From Naasia lichenicola (GTDB taxonomy: Bacteria; Actinomycetota; Actinomycetes; Actinomycetales; Microbacteriaceae), in the NCBI RefSeq assembly GCF_004801885.1, contig NZ_SSSM01000005.1, positions 682,001 to 746,000 of the forward strand: a stretch of DNA of 64,000 nt, read 5' to 3'. A program made the translations under genes and the position numbers. The stretch's first letter is position 1; each line of letters begins with the position of its first letter. The notes below the pieces were generated by a model that was given only the letters and a program-made list of their open reading frames with translations, did no database searches and had not been told where the DNA came from. Positions 46,006 through 56,718 of the stretch are shown one piece after another.

Positions 46006-46080
46006 ATGGTCATCTCGGTCGCCTCTTCCACAGAGGCCTCGTCGTCTCTGTCGGAAATGCGCACCGATGTCGCTCGCTGA
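46006..46080 (+). CDS. Candidate 24-residue Ser-rich leader peptide (uORF)
   Basis: MVISVASSTEASSSLSEMRT ends DVAR. TAGCGT at 45994-45999 lies exactly six bases before the ATG, the leaderless promoter pattern. Seven of 24 residues are serine. Its stop lies 14 bases inside the start of the PatB/MalY gene, in another frame, so translating it would affect entry to that gene. Could regulate by ribosome position; not proven to be translated. Confidence 0.5.
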   Translation: MVISVASSTEASSSLSEMRTDVAR

Positions 46081-47317
46081 GCTCCCTGCACGCGAGCGCC
46101 ACCTCCACGCGGTGCCGGCGGCGGAACGCAAGTCGGACGCCGCAACGCGACAGGTGCGCACGGAGCCGCTCGAGCTGCTGCGCAGCCAGCGCAGCAGCAT
46201 CAAATGGACCCGCTATCCGGATGACGTGCTGCCGCTCTTCGTCGCGGAGATGGACTACCCGCTCGCCCGGCCGATCGTCGACGCGCTCGTGCGCAGCGTC
46301 CAGGCCTCCGACACGGGCTACATCGACGGAGCAGGACCGATCGCCACGGCGTTCGCCGACTTCGCGGCCGAGCGCTGGGGCTGGACCGTGGACGAGCGGC
46401 GCATCCACGTCGCGACCGACGTCAGCGTCGGCATCGTCGAGACCCTCCGGATCGCCCTGCCTCCGCGTCCGCGCGTGGTGGTCGCGCCGCCCGTCTACCC
46501 GCCGTTCTTCGAGCTGACCGAGGAGGCGGGCGGATCCATCGTCGAGGCGCCCCTCGCGCAGCTCGACGGCCGCTGGTCGCTCGATCTCGCTGCGCTCGAA
46601 GCCGCCTTCGCCGCGGGCGCCGATGCGTTCCTGCTCTGCAATCCGCACAACCCGATCGGCATCGCCCACGATCGCGCCACGCTCGACGCGGTCGCCCGGC
46701 TGGCTGCGCTCTACGACGTCCTGGTCGTCAGCGACGAGGTGCACGCGCCGCTCGCCCACAGCCGCGCCGTGTTCACGCCGTTCGCGATCCCCGCCGCCGC
46801 TGCGGGCGCCCGCGCGGTGACAGTCACCTCGGCGAGCAAGGGCTGGAACCTCGCCGGCGTGAAGTGCGCGGTCGTCATCGCGGCCGACGAGCGCTCCGCG
46901 GCCGACCTCGCGCGCTTCCCCGAGGAGGTGGCCTGTCGGACGAGCATCCTCGGCATCCAGGCAGGCGTCACCGCGTTCGCCTGCACCGACTGGCTCGACG
47001 AGGTCGTCGAGCTCATCGAGGAGAACGACGCGCTGCTGGCCGATCTGCTCGCTCAGCGCCTGCCGGCCGTCACCTACCACCGCCCCGACGCCGGCTACCT
47101 CGGCTGGCTCGACCTCCGCGACCTCGGGCTCGGAGATCAGCCCTTCCTCCGGATCCTCGAAGAGGCCCGTGTCGCCTTCAACGACGGCGCCGCCTTCGGC
47201 CGTCAGGGCGCGGGATTCGCTCGGATCAACTTCGCCTGCGCGCCCGACACCCTCCGCGAGGCGGTCCGCCGCATCGCCGCCCTCGTCGCCCGCGCGGCCC
47301 AGCCCGTCAGCTCCTGA
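46067..47317 (+). CDS. PatB/MalY-type cystathionine beta-lyase (PLP)
   Basis: A fold-type I PLP enzyme, up to 416 residues. The lysine is in SASKGWNLAGVK, the tyrosine/aspartate cofactor contacts are in LLCNPHNPIG and VVSDEVHAPL. MalY/PatB enzymes cleave cystathionine and other C-S bonds, making homocysteine or releasing thiols. About 30 residues precede the usual start of the family (LELLRSQRSSIKW), so the true start may be later, at the GTG at 46154. The neighbourhood is sulfur amino acid metabolism. Confidence 0.85.
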   Translation: MSLAELPARERHLHAVPAAERKSDAATRQVRTEPLELLRSQRSSIKWTRYPDDVLPLFVAEMDYPLARPIVDALVRSVQASDTGYIDGAGPIATAFADFAAERWGWTVDERRIHVATDVSVGIVETLRIALPPRPRVVVAPPVYPPFFELTEEAGGSIVEAPLAQLDGRWSLDLAALEAAFAAGADAFLLCNPHNPIGIAHDRATLDAVARLAALYDVLVVSDEVHAPLAHSRAVFTPFAIPAAAAGARAVTVTSASKGWNLAGVKCAVVIAADERSAADLARFPEEVACRTSILGIQAGVTAFACTDWLDEVVELIEENDALLADLLAQRLPAVTYHRPDAGYLGWLDLRDLGLGDQPFLRILEEARVAFNDGAAFGRQGAGFARINFACAPDTLREAVRRIAALVARAAQPVSS

Positions 47318-47319
47318 AT

Positions 47320-47376
47320 CGAGATGCCACTTTCCGTCCCTAAACCGCTCGGATAGGGACGGAAAGTGGCATTTCG
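47320..47376. repeat. Palindromic repeat, family B copy 2, encoding the end of metY
   Basis: Arms of 23 bp (47320-47342 and 47354-47376; core ATGCCACTTTCCGTCCC) pair with one wobble around an 11-base loop. It lies between the convergent patB and metY. The metY reading frame enters it, and its last 11 or so codons plus the TAG stop are repeat sequence. Confidence 0.88.
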
Positions 47377-48686
47377 ATCGGGTCAGAGGCGGCCAAGCCG
47401 CGCTGCAGGTCGGCGATGATGTCGTCGGGTCCCTCGATCCCGATGGACAGGCGCACCAGGCCCGGCGTGATTCCGGCTGCTAGGCGCTGCTCCTCGGTGA
47501 GGCGTCCGCTGATGGTCGTCCCCATATGGATGGCGAGCGTGCGCACATCGCCGATGTGGGTCATGTGGCTGATCAGCGTCAGCCCCTCCAGGAAGCTGCG
47601 TGCGGCGGACAGCCCGCCGACCAGGTCGATCGAGACGATGGAGCCCGCGCCGAGAGGCAGATACTTCGTGGCCCGATCGAAGAACGGACTGGAGGGCAGC
47701 CCCGCGTAGTCGACGCTCGCGACCTCCGGCTGCCGCTCGAGCCATTCGGCTATCCGCTGGGCGTTCGCCACGTGCCGCTCCATCCGGAGCGACAGGGTCT
47801 CGATGCCGTGCAGGAGCAGGAGCGTGCTCGTCGGCGGCACGGTCGGGCCGTAGTCCAGCACCGAGACGGACTTCAGATAGGCGAGATATGCGCCCTTCCC
47901 GAACCGCTCGACGAACGTGGGGCCGCCGGCGATGAGCGGTTCCGACAGTCGCGGGAACCGCTCGACGTTCGCGGCCCAGTCGAACCGTCCGGCGTCGATG
48001 ATCGCCCCGCCGATGACAGCGCCGTGCCCGGCGAGCCATTTGGAGGTGGAGTGGATCACGATGTCGGCACCCCATTCGATCGGGCGGCAGAGATACGGCG
48101 TGGCGACAGTGCTGTCCACGATCAGCGGGATGCCCGCGTCGTGCGCGATCCGAGCGAGGCGCTCGAGGTCGACGACGTCGTTCTTGGGGTTCGGGATCGT
48201 CTCGGTGTAGATCGCCCGGGTTCGGGGCGTGATCGCCGCGATCCACTGCTCGTCCGATGCCTGTTCCGGAAGGAAGTCGAATACGACGCCCTGACGGGTC
48301 ATGCTGCCTGTGAACAGCTGCTTCGTGCCCTCGTAGAGGCTCGAGGTGGCGAGGATGCGGTCGCCCTGCTCGACGAGCGCGAAGATCGCGACCGAGATGG
48401 CCGCCTGACCGCTGCCAACGACGATCCCGCCACGCCCGCCCTCGAGGTCGGCGAGCCGCCGGCCCGCAAGGGCGTTCGTCGGGTTCTCGGTCCGGGAGTA
48501 CGCGCGGCCGGTGCTCTCGCCGGCGAAGCGGGCCGCCGCCTCGTCGAAGGTCGGGAAGACGTATCCCGCCGTCTGGTACACCGGACCCACCCGTGCGCCG
48601 AAGTCCGCGTCGAGCGTCTCGCCAGCATGGATCTGACGGGTCGCGAAGTCCAGTCCGGGGGAGTCGGCGCGAGCGTCATCGGTCAT
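47340..48686 (-). CDS. metY: O-acetylhomoserine sulfhydrylase
   Basis: A 448-residue Cys/Met-metabolism PLP enzyme that makes homocysteine from O-acetylhomoserine and sulfide. The lysine is in HSTSKWLAGHG, with YSRTENPTNALAGRRLADLEGG near the cofactor phosphate site and the MetY-type insertion LISHMTHIGDVRTLAIH. TAGCGT with a six-base gap precedes the ATG, so it appears leaderless. The C-terminal residues IEMPLSVPIRAV come from a palindromic repeat. Confidence 0.93.
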   Translation of the reverse strand: MTDDARADSPGLDFATRQIHAGETLDADFGARVGPVYQTAGYVFPTFDEAAARFAGESTGRAYSRTENPTNALAGRRLADLEGGRGGIVVGSGQAAISVAIFALVEQGDRILATSSLYEGTKQLFTGSMTRQGVVFDFLPEQASDEQWIAAITPRTRAIYTETIPNPKNDVVDLERLARIAHDAGIPLIVDSTVATPYLCRPIEWGADIVIHSTSKWLAGHGAVIGGAIIDAGRFDWAANVERFPRLSEPLIAGGPTFVERFGKGAYLAYLKSVSVLDYGPTVPPTSTLLLLHGIETLSLRMERHVANAQRIAEWLERQPEVASVDYAGLPSSPFFDRATKYLPLGAGSIVSIDLVGGLSAARSFLEGLTLISHMTHIGDVRTLAIHMGTTISGRLTEEQRLAAGITPGLVRLSIGIEGPDDIIADLQRGLAASDPIEMPLSVPIRAV

Positions 48687-48783
48687 CCCGGCACGCTAAT
48701 CGAGCGTCGATGGTCGCGAGAACACCGCCGACACAGAACGCAACACGCGCCGGTTCGCTCAGCGATGCGGCGGAAAGGGCCGG

Positions 48784-49263
48784 CTACATCGAGGTGATGA
48801 AGGCCTCGACGTCGACGGGACGCTTCGGGTGGGAACTCGTCGTCTTCTTGCCGCCGACGTAGAGCCATCCCAGCAGCTCCTCGCCCTTCTTGAGGTCGTG
48901 CGCCTTGCGGACCGCCTTGGATCGCGTGTAGTCGCCCGTGCGCCAGAAGACGCCCCAGCCCGCCTCATCGAGAAGCAGGCTGAGCATGTGGGCGACGCCG
49001 GCCGCGGTGGCGTCCTGCTCCCAGTCGGGCTTGCTGCTGCGCTTGCGACTGGTGACGAGAGCGATCAGCAGCTCGGCGCGCATCGGCTTGTCGCTGATCC
49101 CGCCCTTGTGCTCTGCCTTCGCGAACGAGCGACCGAGCTTCCTGCGTGCGTCGCCGCGGATCTCGATGACCCGCCACGGGCGCAGCGCTCCGTGGTCGGC
49201 CACGCGGGACGCCGCGCGGAGGATGTCGACGAGCTCCGCGTGGGTCGGCGTCTCGGTTGTCAC
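48784..49263 (-). CDS. Nitroreductase-family protein, short
   Basis: A 159-residue FMN-dependent oxidoreductase-like protein. Motifs SRVADHGALRPWRVIEIRG (flavin-binding RxSxR-like region with G and P) and AGWGVFWRTGDYT match the nitroreductase fold. It is about 40 residues shorter than the usual family length, with a truncated first helix. The GTG at 49263 is taken because the sequence further upstream is low-complexity. The substrate is unknown. Confidence 0.77.
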   Translation of the reverse strand: MTTETPTHAELVDILRAASRVADHGALRPWRVIEIRGDARRKLGRSFAKAEHKGGISDKPMRAELLIALVTSRKRSSKPDWEQDATAAGVAHMLSLLLDEAGWGVFWRTGDYTRSKAVRKAHDLKKGEELLGWLYVGGKKTTSSHPKRPVDVEAFITSM

Positions 49264-49361
49264 CGACGAGTGGGAGCGGCGCTCGGCGGCTGCGGCACGG
49301 GCGGGGTAGCGGACGGCGGGGAGCGCCGGGGACGTGGGTGCGTCCGATCTGGGAACGATTG

Positions 49362-49832
49362 CTACTTCTCCTCGAAGTCGAGGGAGACCGAGTTCATGCA
49401 GTACCGGTCGCCGGTGGGGGTCTGCGGTGCGTCGTCGAACAGGTGCCCGAGGTGGGAGCCGCAGGTGGCGCAGAGCACCTCGGTACGGACCATGCCGAAC
49501 GTCGCATCGCGCTTCAGCTTGACAGCATCGGGGAGCGGCTCGAAGAAGCTGGGCCATCCGGAGCCCGACTCGAACTTGGCGGTGCTGCGGAACAGGTCAC
49601 TGCCGCAGGCCTTGCAGGTGTACACCCCGGCGCGCTTCTCATCGAGCAGCGCCCCGGTCCATGCGCGCTCGGTCGCGGCCTTGCGCAGCACTCGGTACTC
49701 CTCGCCCGTCAGCGACTCGCGCCATTCCGCATCGGTCCTGCTGACGGGATACGCGTCGGCGTCGGGGCCGTGCTGATCGGAACCCGTCGCCCCGTCGATC
49801 AGGCGGCGGATGGAGTCGGAGACTCGTCCCAT
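49362..49832 (-). CDS. msrB: Peptide-methionine (R)-S-oxide reductase MsrB
   Basis: A 156-residue repair enzyme that reduces methionine-R-sulfoxide. Zinc ligands are two CxxC pairs (CKACGSD and CATCGSHLGH), the catalytic cysteine is in RYCMNSVSL, and GWPSFFEPL is the signature. The ATG at 49832 follows AGAGGA. It is close to metY and the nitroreductase, but convergent transcription units differ. Confidence 0.93.
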   Translation of the reverse strand: MGRVSDSIRRLIDGATGSDQHGPDADAYPVSRTDAEWRESLTGEEYRVLRKAATERAWTGALLDEKRAGVYTCKACGSDLFRSTAKFESGSGWPSFFEPLPDAVKLKRDATFGMVRTEVLCATCGSHLGHLFDDAPQTPTGDRYCMNSVSLDFEEK

Positions 49833-50047
49833 GCGGTTCTGTCCTCTCGTGCGACTCGCTCGGCTCCCGCCGCGGGCGACCCGCGTCATTGCGACACGCT
49901 TCCAGCGGCACGCTGAACGGCGGTCCGCTTCGGTGCGCAGCGTGTCGGAGATCGCCTTGATCGACGCGCCGACGGTCGTGCGTCCTCTTGCAACAACGGT
50001 GCCTAGGATGACCCTATTCCGGGACCCTACTGCGGAGGGAGCAGGCG

Positions 50048-50347
50048 ATGAGCGGAGAGCACCAGCCCGTCGAGCGCTCTGCTTCCTCGCGCCCGGAGCT
50101 GTCCGAGCGGGACAAGGCGATCCTCGCCTTCGAGCGGACCTGGTGGCGTCATGCGGGTGCGAAGGAGGAGGCGATCCGTGAGGAGTTCAGCATCTCCGCC
50201 GCTCGCTACTACCAGCTCCTCGGCGCCCTCATCGATCAGCCGGCTGCGCTCATCCACGATCCGATGCTGGTGAAGCGCCTGCTGCGTCTGCGCGATGCGC
50301 GCATCGCGCGCCGTGCCGCCCGCATGGACATCCGCCGCGCGACCTGA
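50048..50347 (+). CDS. DUF3263 protein
   Basis: A 99-residue actinobacterial protein of unknown role. ILAFERTWWRHAGAKEEAIR and FSISAARYYQLLGALID resemble a winged-helix or sigma-like DNA-binding domain, as expected for DUF3263. It is basic at the C-terminus (RLRDARIARRAARMDIRRAT). It is followed by a LytR_C protein on the same strand, an order I know from other actinobacteria. Confidence 0.83.
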   Translation: MSGEHQPVERSASSRPELSERDKAILAFERTWWRHAGAKEEAIREEFSISAARYYQLLGALIDQPAALIHDPMLVKRLLRLRDARIARRAARMDIRRAT

Positions 50348-50424
50348 CCCCCAGCTCAACCGACCCGCAGGCTGACACGCGCTCACCGAGCACGGAGCCC
50401 GCATCGCCGACCAGCCCCGGAGCC

Positions 50425-50982
50425 ATGCCAGCCTTCCCCTCGGACCGATTCGATATCCACCCCGCCTCGGTGGGCCGGGTGGGCGCGCATCGCGGAGCGC
50501 AGCCGAAGAACCGCGGCTTCGTGACGTTCGCCTGGGCTGCCCTCGCCACGGGGATCCTGGTCGGCCTCGGCGTCGTGTGGATCCTCGTGATCAACGACCG
50601 GGTGTCCTTCGACAGTCCATTCGGCGGCACCGGAACCGGGACGGTGGCCGAGAGCACGACCGCGGCGCCCACTGTGGCACCCACCATCGATCCGAGCGCG
50701 AGCATCATCATCCTGAACGGCACAGAGACGGACGGTCTGGCCGGACAGGTCGGCAACACCCTGTCCGCTGCGGGGTGGACGGTGGGATCCACGGGCACCA
50801 ATGCGACCCCTGACGTGACCACCACCACGATCTACTACGACAATCCTGCCCAGGAGGGCGCCGCGAAGGGGTTGTCCGAGGCGCTCGGAGGAGCGCCGAT
50901 CGAGCTCTCGCAGGCCTTCTATGTCGAGGGACTCAACCGGATCGGCATCCTCATCGGCGCCGACTACGTCCCCGCAGGCTGA
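50425..50982 (+). CDS. LytR C-terminal-domain membrane protein
   Basis: A 185-residue protein. One membrane helix (residues 35-57) is followed by a Thr/Pro-rich linker and an extracytoplasmic LytR_C domain (SIIILNGTETDGLAGQVGNT, and IYYDNPAQEGAAKGLSEALG). Such proteins stand near DUF3263 and are thought to act in the cell wall, although without the LCP transferase domain. It starts 77 bases after the DUF3263 stop. Confidence 0.83.
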   Translation: MPAFPSDRFDIHPASVGRVGAHRGAQPKNRGFVTFAWAALATGILVGLGVVWILVINDRVSFDSPFGGTGTGTVAESTTAAPTVAPTIDPSASIIILNGTETDGLAGQVGNTLSAAGWTVGSTGTNATPDVTTTTIYYDNPAQEGAAKGLSEALGGAPIELSQAFYVEGLNRIGILIGADYVPAG

Positions 50983-51224
50983 TCTGCCCGAGCCTCACCC
51001 TGCACCCATTGCGACGCCCACCCGACTCCGATCGGAGGGCGACGGCGGCGGTGGTTTCGGAGCTCGAGAAGGCCCCTGTGAAACGGGGATGTTTCCGCCG
51101 CGTTTAATTCTCGGGGCAATACCGCGCGTAGCGCCCAGAACGTCGAAAAGCGCTGTTTTCCGGGCCCAGTGCTCTATTACGATTCCCACACAGCACGCAG
51201 TGACATGGCAATGGGAGTACGAAG

Positions 51225-51428
51225 ATGGCGAATGGCACCGTCAAGTGGTTCAACGCGGAGAAGGGCTACGGCTTCATCACCGTGGACGGAGGGGGACAGG
51301 ACGTGTTCGTCCACTACTCCGCCATCGACATGTCGGGATACAAGGCACTCGAGGAGGGTCAGCAGGTGACCTTCGAGGTCGGCACCGGCGCGAAGGGCCC
51401 GCAAGCAGAGGGTGTCCGCCTGGCCTGA
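51225..51428 (+). CDS. cspA: Cold-shock protein CspA family
   Basis: A 67-residue nucleic acid chaperone with both RNA-binding motifs: KGYGFITV (RNP1) and DVFVHYSAI (RNP2). The full five-strand barrel is present. The 5' region of about 240 bases is long, contains CCCCTGTGAAACGGGG hairpin arms and could regulate expression with temperature, as cspA leaders do. Confidence 0.94.
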   Translation: MANGTVKWFNAEKGYGFITVDGGGQDVFVHYSAIDMSGYKALEEGQQVTFEVGTGAKGPQAEGVRLA

Positions 51429-51525
51429 TCCATGCAACGCCGGGCATCCGCGCGGCCGCGCGGCTCGTGCGCGGTTAGTCTGCGGCGGTGACGAGGGGTT
51501 CCGCAGCGAGCGGGGAGCGCAGCTG

Positions 51526-52569
51526 GTGCGGCGCGCCTTCCTCGCCGGTGCCCTCTCGGCTGGGGCATCGATCCTGCTCGCCTCGTGCTCCGTCCCCGAG
51601 GTCAGCGCAGCTCCTGCGACCACGCCGACCCCGGCGCCGACACCCGAGTTCGTCTCCAGCTACGTCGCGCCCGCCGCGACCGAGCTCGCGCCACTGCGCG
51701 GCACCTCCGTCCTCGTGGGCAGCCTGGCTCGACCGTCGATCGCGGCCAAGATCGACAATCACGAGGAGGCGCGCCCGCAGTTCGGACTGGAGCGCGCGGA
51801 CATCGTCTTCGAAGAGCTCGTCGAGGGCGGGCTGACCCGCTATCTGGCGGTCTGGCACTCCGATCTGCCCGACCAGCTCGGCCCCGTCCGTTCCATCAGG
51901 CCGATGGATCCGGACATCGCATCGCCCTACGGCGGCATCATCTGCTACTCGGGCGGGCAGGAGATCTTCGTCGACATGATGGAGGCGACGAACGTCTACA
52001 ACGCCATCCACGGCAGCAGCGACACCGACGAGACGTTCTTCCGCACTGATCTGCGCGATGCCCCGCACAACGTGCTGGTGATGGCTCCGGCGGTCGTCGG
52101 CCAGCATGTCGATCTCGCGCCGCCCGCGCAGCAGTGGGCGTATTCCGCCGACGCCCTCGGCTCGAGCGCCGTCAGGGAGGGGACGCCCAGCGCCCGCATC
52201 GACGTCGTCTACTCGTCGGAGCGCTATCCGAGCTGGCAGTGGGACGACGCGGCGAAGCGGTATCTCCGTTCCCAAGAGGGGGCGCCCGATCTCGACCTCA
52301 GCGGGGCGCAGCTCGCCGCCACGAACGTGATCGTGATGAGCGTCGCCATCGACGGCACCTACGGGCCGGTGCCCAAGACGGTCATGGTGGGCAGCGGCCA
52401 GGTCTGGGTCTCCACCGGCGGCAGCACCATCCACGGAACCTGGTCCAAGGCGGATCAGCTGGGCGCGATCCGGCTCGTCGACGATCGCGGGATGACCATC
52501 CGCCTGGCCGCCGGCAGCACCTGGGTGCAGCTGCTCCCGCAGTCCGGAACGATCACTCTCTCGGCGTAA
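51526..52569 (+). CDS. DUF3048 lipoprotein (YerB-like)
   Basis: A 347-residue secreted protein. The signal peptide [20 protein letters not shown] ends in the lipobox LASC. A Pro/Thr linker then leads to the two DUF3048 domains: [20 protein letters not shown] and the C-terminal [13 protein letters not shown] with a [15 protein letters not shown] segment. The GTG at 51526 with GGGGAG upstream is the best start. The function is unknown, probably in the envelope. Confidence 0.83.
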   Translation: MRRAFLAGALSAGASILLASCSVPEVSAAPATTPTPAPTPEFVSSYVAPAATELAPLRGTSVLVGSLARPSIAAKIDNHEEARPQFGLERADIVFEELVEGGLTRYLAVWHSDLPDQLGPVRSIRPMDPDIASPYGGIICYSGGQEIFVDMMEATNVYNAIHGSSDTDETFFRTDLRDAPHNVLVMAPAVVGQHVDLAPPAQQWAYSADALGSSAVREGTPSARIDVVYSSERYPSWQWDDAAKRYLRSQEGAPDLDLSGAQLAATNVIVMSVAIDGTYGPVPKTVMVGSGQVWVSTGGSTIHGTWSKADQLGAIRLVDDRGMTIRLAAGSTWVQLLPQSGTITLSA

Positions 52570-52577
52570 CCGGTCGC

Positions 52578-52604
52578 CTTGCACTCTCAGGTGTCGACTG
52601 CCAA
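52578..52604. promoter_or_regulatory. Degenerate CIRCE-like operator
   Basis: CTTGCACTC-N9-GACTGCCAA keeps the CIRCE spacing; the arms differ from the downstream perfect site by two and one bases. It is 33 bp upstream of that site, giving two HrcA-type sites in front of groEL. Confidence 0.55.
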
Positions 52605-52610
52605 GATTGA

Positions 52611-54307
<1,697 letters not shown>

Positions 54308-54403
54308 ACCCGCAGCGGCGCGCCAGCGCCACAGCGGTCAATGGTGACCACCCGCGCACGCGTGCGCGGCGTACCGAACCATTAGTCCAACGCACTGAAC
54401 CAA

Positions 54404-54436
54404 CTGGAAGGGCGGCCCTCTGGGCCGCCCTTCCAG
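54404..54436 (+). terminator. Terminator after groEL
   Basis: A perfect 15-bp stem CTGGAAGGGCGGCCC/GGGCCGCCCTTCCAG around TCT, about 97 bases after the stop, followed by CGTTT. Confidence 0.9.
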
Positions 54437-54473
54437 CGTTTAACCACTCGCCCGTTCGAGCGCGGTCCGAAAC

Positions 54474-54553
54474 ACCGAGCGCGGTCGGTATACCTACCGC
54501 GCTCGGTTGCAACGACCGCGCTCGGTTGCAACGACCGCGCTCGGTTGCAACGA
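54474..54553. repeat. Palindrome plus three 19-bp tandem repeats
   Basis: ACCGAGCGCGGT (54474-54485) pairs exactly with ACCGCGCTCGGT (54496-54507) around GGTATACC. From 54497 the unit CCGCGCTCGGTTGCAACGA repeats three times without gaps (54497, 54516, 54535) and a partial fourth follows. It lies between groEL and the convergent WXG100 gene. Confidence 0.9.
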
Positions 54554-54584
54554 CCGCGCGAGCAGCGTGCCGGAGGGCTGGCGC

Positions 54585-54878
54585 TCAGCGCGAGAGGAAC
54601 ATGCGGGCGTTGGCCTGCTCGACCTCCAGGTACTGCGATCCGGCAGCTCCCAGCGCGCGGTTGATGGCCGCGATGCTCTCCTCCACACGGGCCTGCGTGG
54701 CGCGCCAGTCCGCCACGACTCCCTGGAACGCCGTCGCGGCCCCGCCGTTCCAGCTTCCCTGCAGGTTCGTCAGCTGCGCCAGCAGGGATGCGACATCGGC
54801 CTGCACGCGCCCGATCGTCGTCCCCACTGCGGACTGAGCGGCGAACACCGCCTCGCTGTCGACACTGAACCTCGGCAT
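54585..54878 (-). CDS. WXG100-family type VII secretion substrate-like protein
   Basis: A 97-residue helical hairpin. The turn motif W-x-G is SWNGGAATAFQ in the middle, and the C-terminus has YLEVEQANARMF, close to the Y-x3-D/E export signal. The pattern matches ESAT-6/CFP-10-like proteins secreted by ESX systems. There is no partner WXG100 gene or ESX machinery in the window. GGAGAGGA precedes the ATG. Confidence 0.87.
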   Translation of the reverse strand: MPRFSVDSEAVFAAQSAVGTTIGRVQADVASLLAQLTNLQGSWNGGAATAFQGVVADWRATQARVEESIAAINRALGAAGSQYLEVEQANARMFLSR

Positions 54879-54951
54879 GACGTCCTCTCCCTCCGGGGTC
54901 CATCCTCGGAGGGACCCGACACTAGGAGCGGTAGAAGGGCCGGAGAGCGGA

Positions 54952-56658
54952 TCAGCTCGGGTTGGGGATAACTTCCGCGGCCAGCGTGCTGTTGAGGAGC
55001 GGCAGGATCACCCGGAAGGTGGCACCGCCGCCCGGGGTCTCCTCGACGGTGACCGTGCCCTTGTGCGCGGCCACGATGGCCGAGACGATCGCCAGGCCGA
55101 GCCCGCTTCCGCCCGTGTCACGGGTGCGCGAGCTGTCCGCGCGCCAGAACCGCTGGAAGATCTTCTCCCGCACCTGCGGGGGGATGCCCTCGCCGTGGTC
55201 CACGACCTTGATGGTCGCCGTCCCCGAAGCGGCATCCGACTTGACCACGATCTCGATCGGGGTGTCGACGGGCGTGAAGCGCACGGCATTGCCCAGCAGG
55301 TTGGTGAGCACCTGGCGGATCTTGTTCTCCTCGCCGCTGATCACCGGCACGCTGGTGTCCATCGACCGCGCGGCCTCGTCCTCCTCCGACACCACCACGA
55401 CGGGCAGTCCGGTGGCGGTGCGCGATCGCCGACGCAGACGGGAGACGGCGAGGGCGATCGCGCCGGTCGCCTGCGCCGATCGACCCGAGCGGGTGGGCTC
55501 CTCGGCGAGGTCGACGAGCGACGCGTCGAGATTGCCGATCGGCAGGGTGGTCTTCAGGATCGAGATGGGCGCGGTCGGCGGATCGGCGACGTGACCGGTC
55601 ACGACGCTGACCACGCGGCCCGGATTTGAGGCCATCGCGTCGAGCGCCGCATCCTTCGCGAGGGGGAGCAGATCGACCGGCGCGAGCTGCAGCGGCTTGG
55701 TCTCGTCGAGGCGCGCGAGTTCGAGCAGGTCCTGCACGAGACCGCCCATCCGGATGGCCTCCTTCTCGATCCGATCCATCGCCTGCGTGACGTCTTCGGA
55801 GTTCTGCAGGGCGCCCATCCGATAGAGCTCGGCGTAGCCGCGCACCGAGACGAGCGGAGTGCGCAGCTCATGGCTGGCGTCGCCGACGAAGCGGCGCATC
55901 TGCTCGATGGTGCGCGCGCGGTCGCTGAAGGCCCGATCGATCCGGTTGAGCATGGTGTTGAGGGATCGGTTAAGCCGACCGACCTCGGTGTTGGGGGTCG
56001 CCCCACCGAGCCGCTGGCTGAAGTCTCCGTCCGCGATCGCGGCCGCCGTCTTCTCGACCTCGCGAAGCGGACCGAAGGTCGATGTCACCAGCAGCCGGGT
56101 GAGCACCGCGCCGAGTACCACCACGACAACGCCGAACAGCAGGAACAGCGTGAACATCCGCGCGATGGCCTTGTTGGTCGTGTCGAGCGGCAGCAGGAGG
56201 ACCAGGACGTAGTTGTCGGCGCTGTCACGGCGCTGGATGGGCAGCGCGACACCGCGCCACTCCGAGGTGCGGTCGTCGTTGCGGATCGTGAAGATCGAGT
56301 CGGAGTGGCTGACGGCCCATTCCAGCGTCACGTGGGTGACATCGGGCACGACGTCGGCGTCCTGCCAGGTGGAGTTCGCCTCGACGACCCGGCCCTCGCC
56401 GTTGACCGCCGCCACGAGGTACGTGTTGGGCAGTCCCGAGCCGTCCTCGCCGATGGTCTCCACAACGAAGCTGCTCGGCAGCTGCCGTGCGGCTTCGGTG
56501 ACCTGACTGTCCACCTCGTCGAAGAGGAAGTTGCGCATGACACTGAGGGTGCCCACCCCGGTGATGAGCAGGCCGAAGGTCAGGAGGAGGACGGTGACGC
56601 CGGTGATCTTGGTGCGCAGCGAGATGCTGCCCCACCACTCCACCAACGACTCATGCAC
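54952..56658 (-). CDS. HAMP-domain sensor histidine kinase
   Basis: A 568-residue two-pass membrane kinase. A signal-anchor helix (residues 18-42), an extracytoplasmic sensor domain (45-160), a second helix and a HAMP domain (TSTFGPLREVEKTAAAIADG) lead to the H-box DASHELRTPLVSVRG and an ATPase domain with DHGEGIPP and GGSGLGLAIVSA. About 90 residues with a hydrophobic PIGNLDASLV and RRRSRTATGLPVVVV part are inserted between the H-box and the ATPase. The regulator gene follows upstream on the same strand. The signal is unknown. Confidence 0.9.
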   Translation of the reverse strand: MHESLVEWWGSISLRTKITGVTVLLLTFGLLITGVGTLSVMRNFLFDEVDSQVTEAARQLPSSFVVETIGEDGSGLPNTYLVAAVNGEGRVVEANSTWQDADVVPDVTHVTLEWAVSHSDSIFTIRNDDRTSEWRGVALPIQRRDSADNYVLVLLLPLDTTNKAIARMFTLFLLFGVVVVVLGAVLTRLLVTSTFGPLREVEKTAAAIADGDFSQRLGGATPNTEVGRLNRSLNTMLNRIDRAFSDRARTIEQMRRFVGDASHELRTPLVSVRGYAELYRMGALQNSEDVTQAMDRIEKEAIRMGGLVQDLLELARLDETKPLQLAPVDLLPLAKDAALDAMASNPGRVVSVVTGHVADPPTAPISILKTTLPIGNLDASLVDLAEEPTRSGRSAQATGAIALAVSRLRRRSRTATGLPVVVVSEEDEAARSMDTSVPVISGEENKIRQVLTNLLGNAVRFTPVDTPIEIVVKSDAASGTATIKVVDHGEGIPPQVREKIFQRFWRADSSRTRDTGGSGLGLAIVSAIVAAHKGTVTVEETPGGGATFRVILPLLNSTLAAEVIPNPS

Positions 56659-56718
56659 GATCGATCAGTGTAAGTGGCGGATCTGGGCCGGGCTGGGAGC
56701 GCGCCCGGCCGGCTCCGC

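Noticed and set aside
48687-48783. SAM riboswitch before metY
   Set aside because: metY appears leaderless with TAGCGT six bases before its ATG, which leaves no room for a leader.
51488-51835. Leaderless-type GTG with TAGTCT six bases upstream
   Set aside because: The frame overlaps the DUF3048 lipoprotein in another frame and codes for Ser/Arg/Pro-rich sequence. The box may be the promoter for that gene, which starts at 51526 with a ribosome site.
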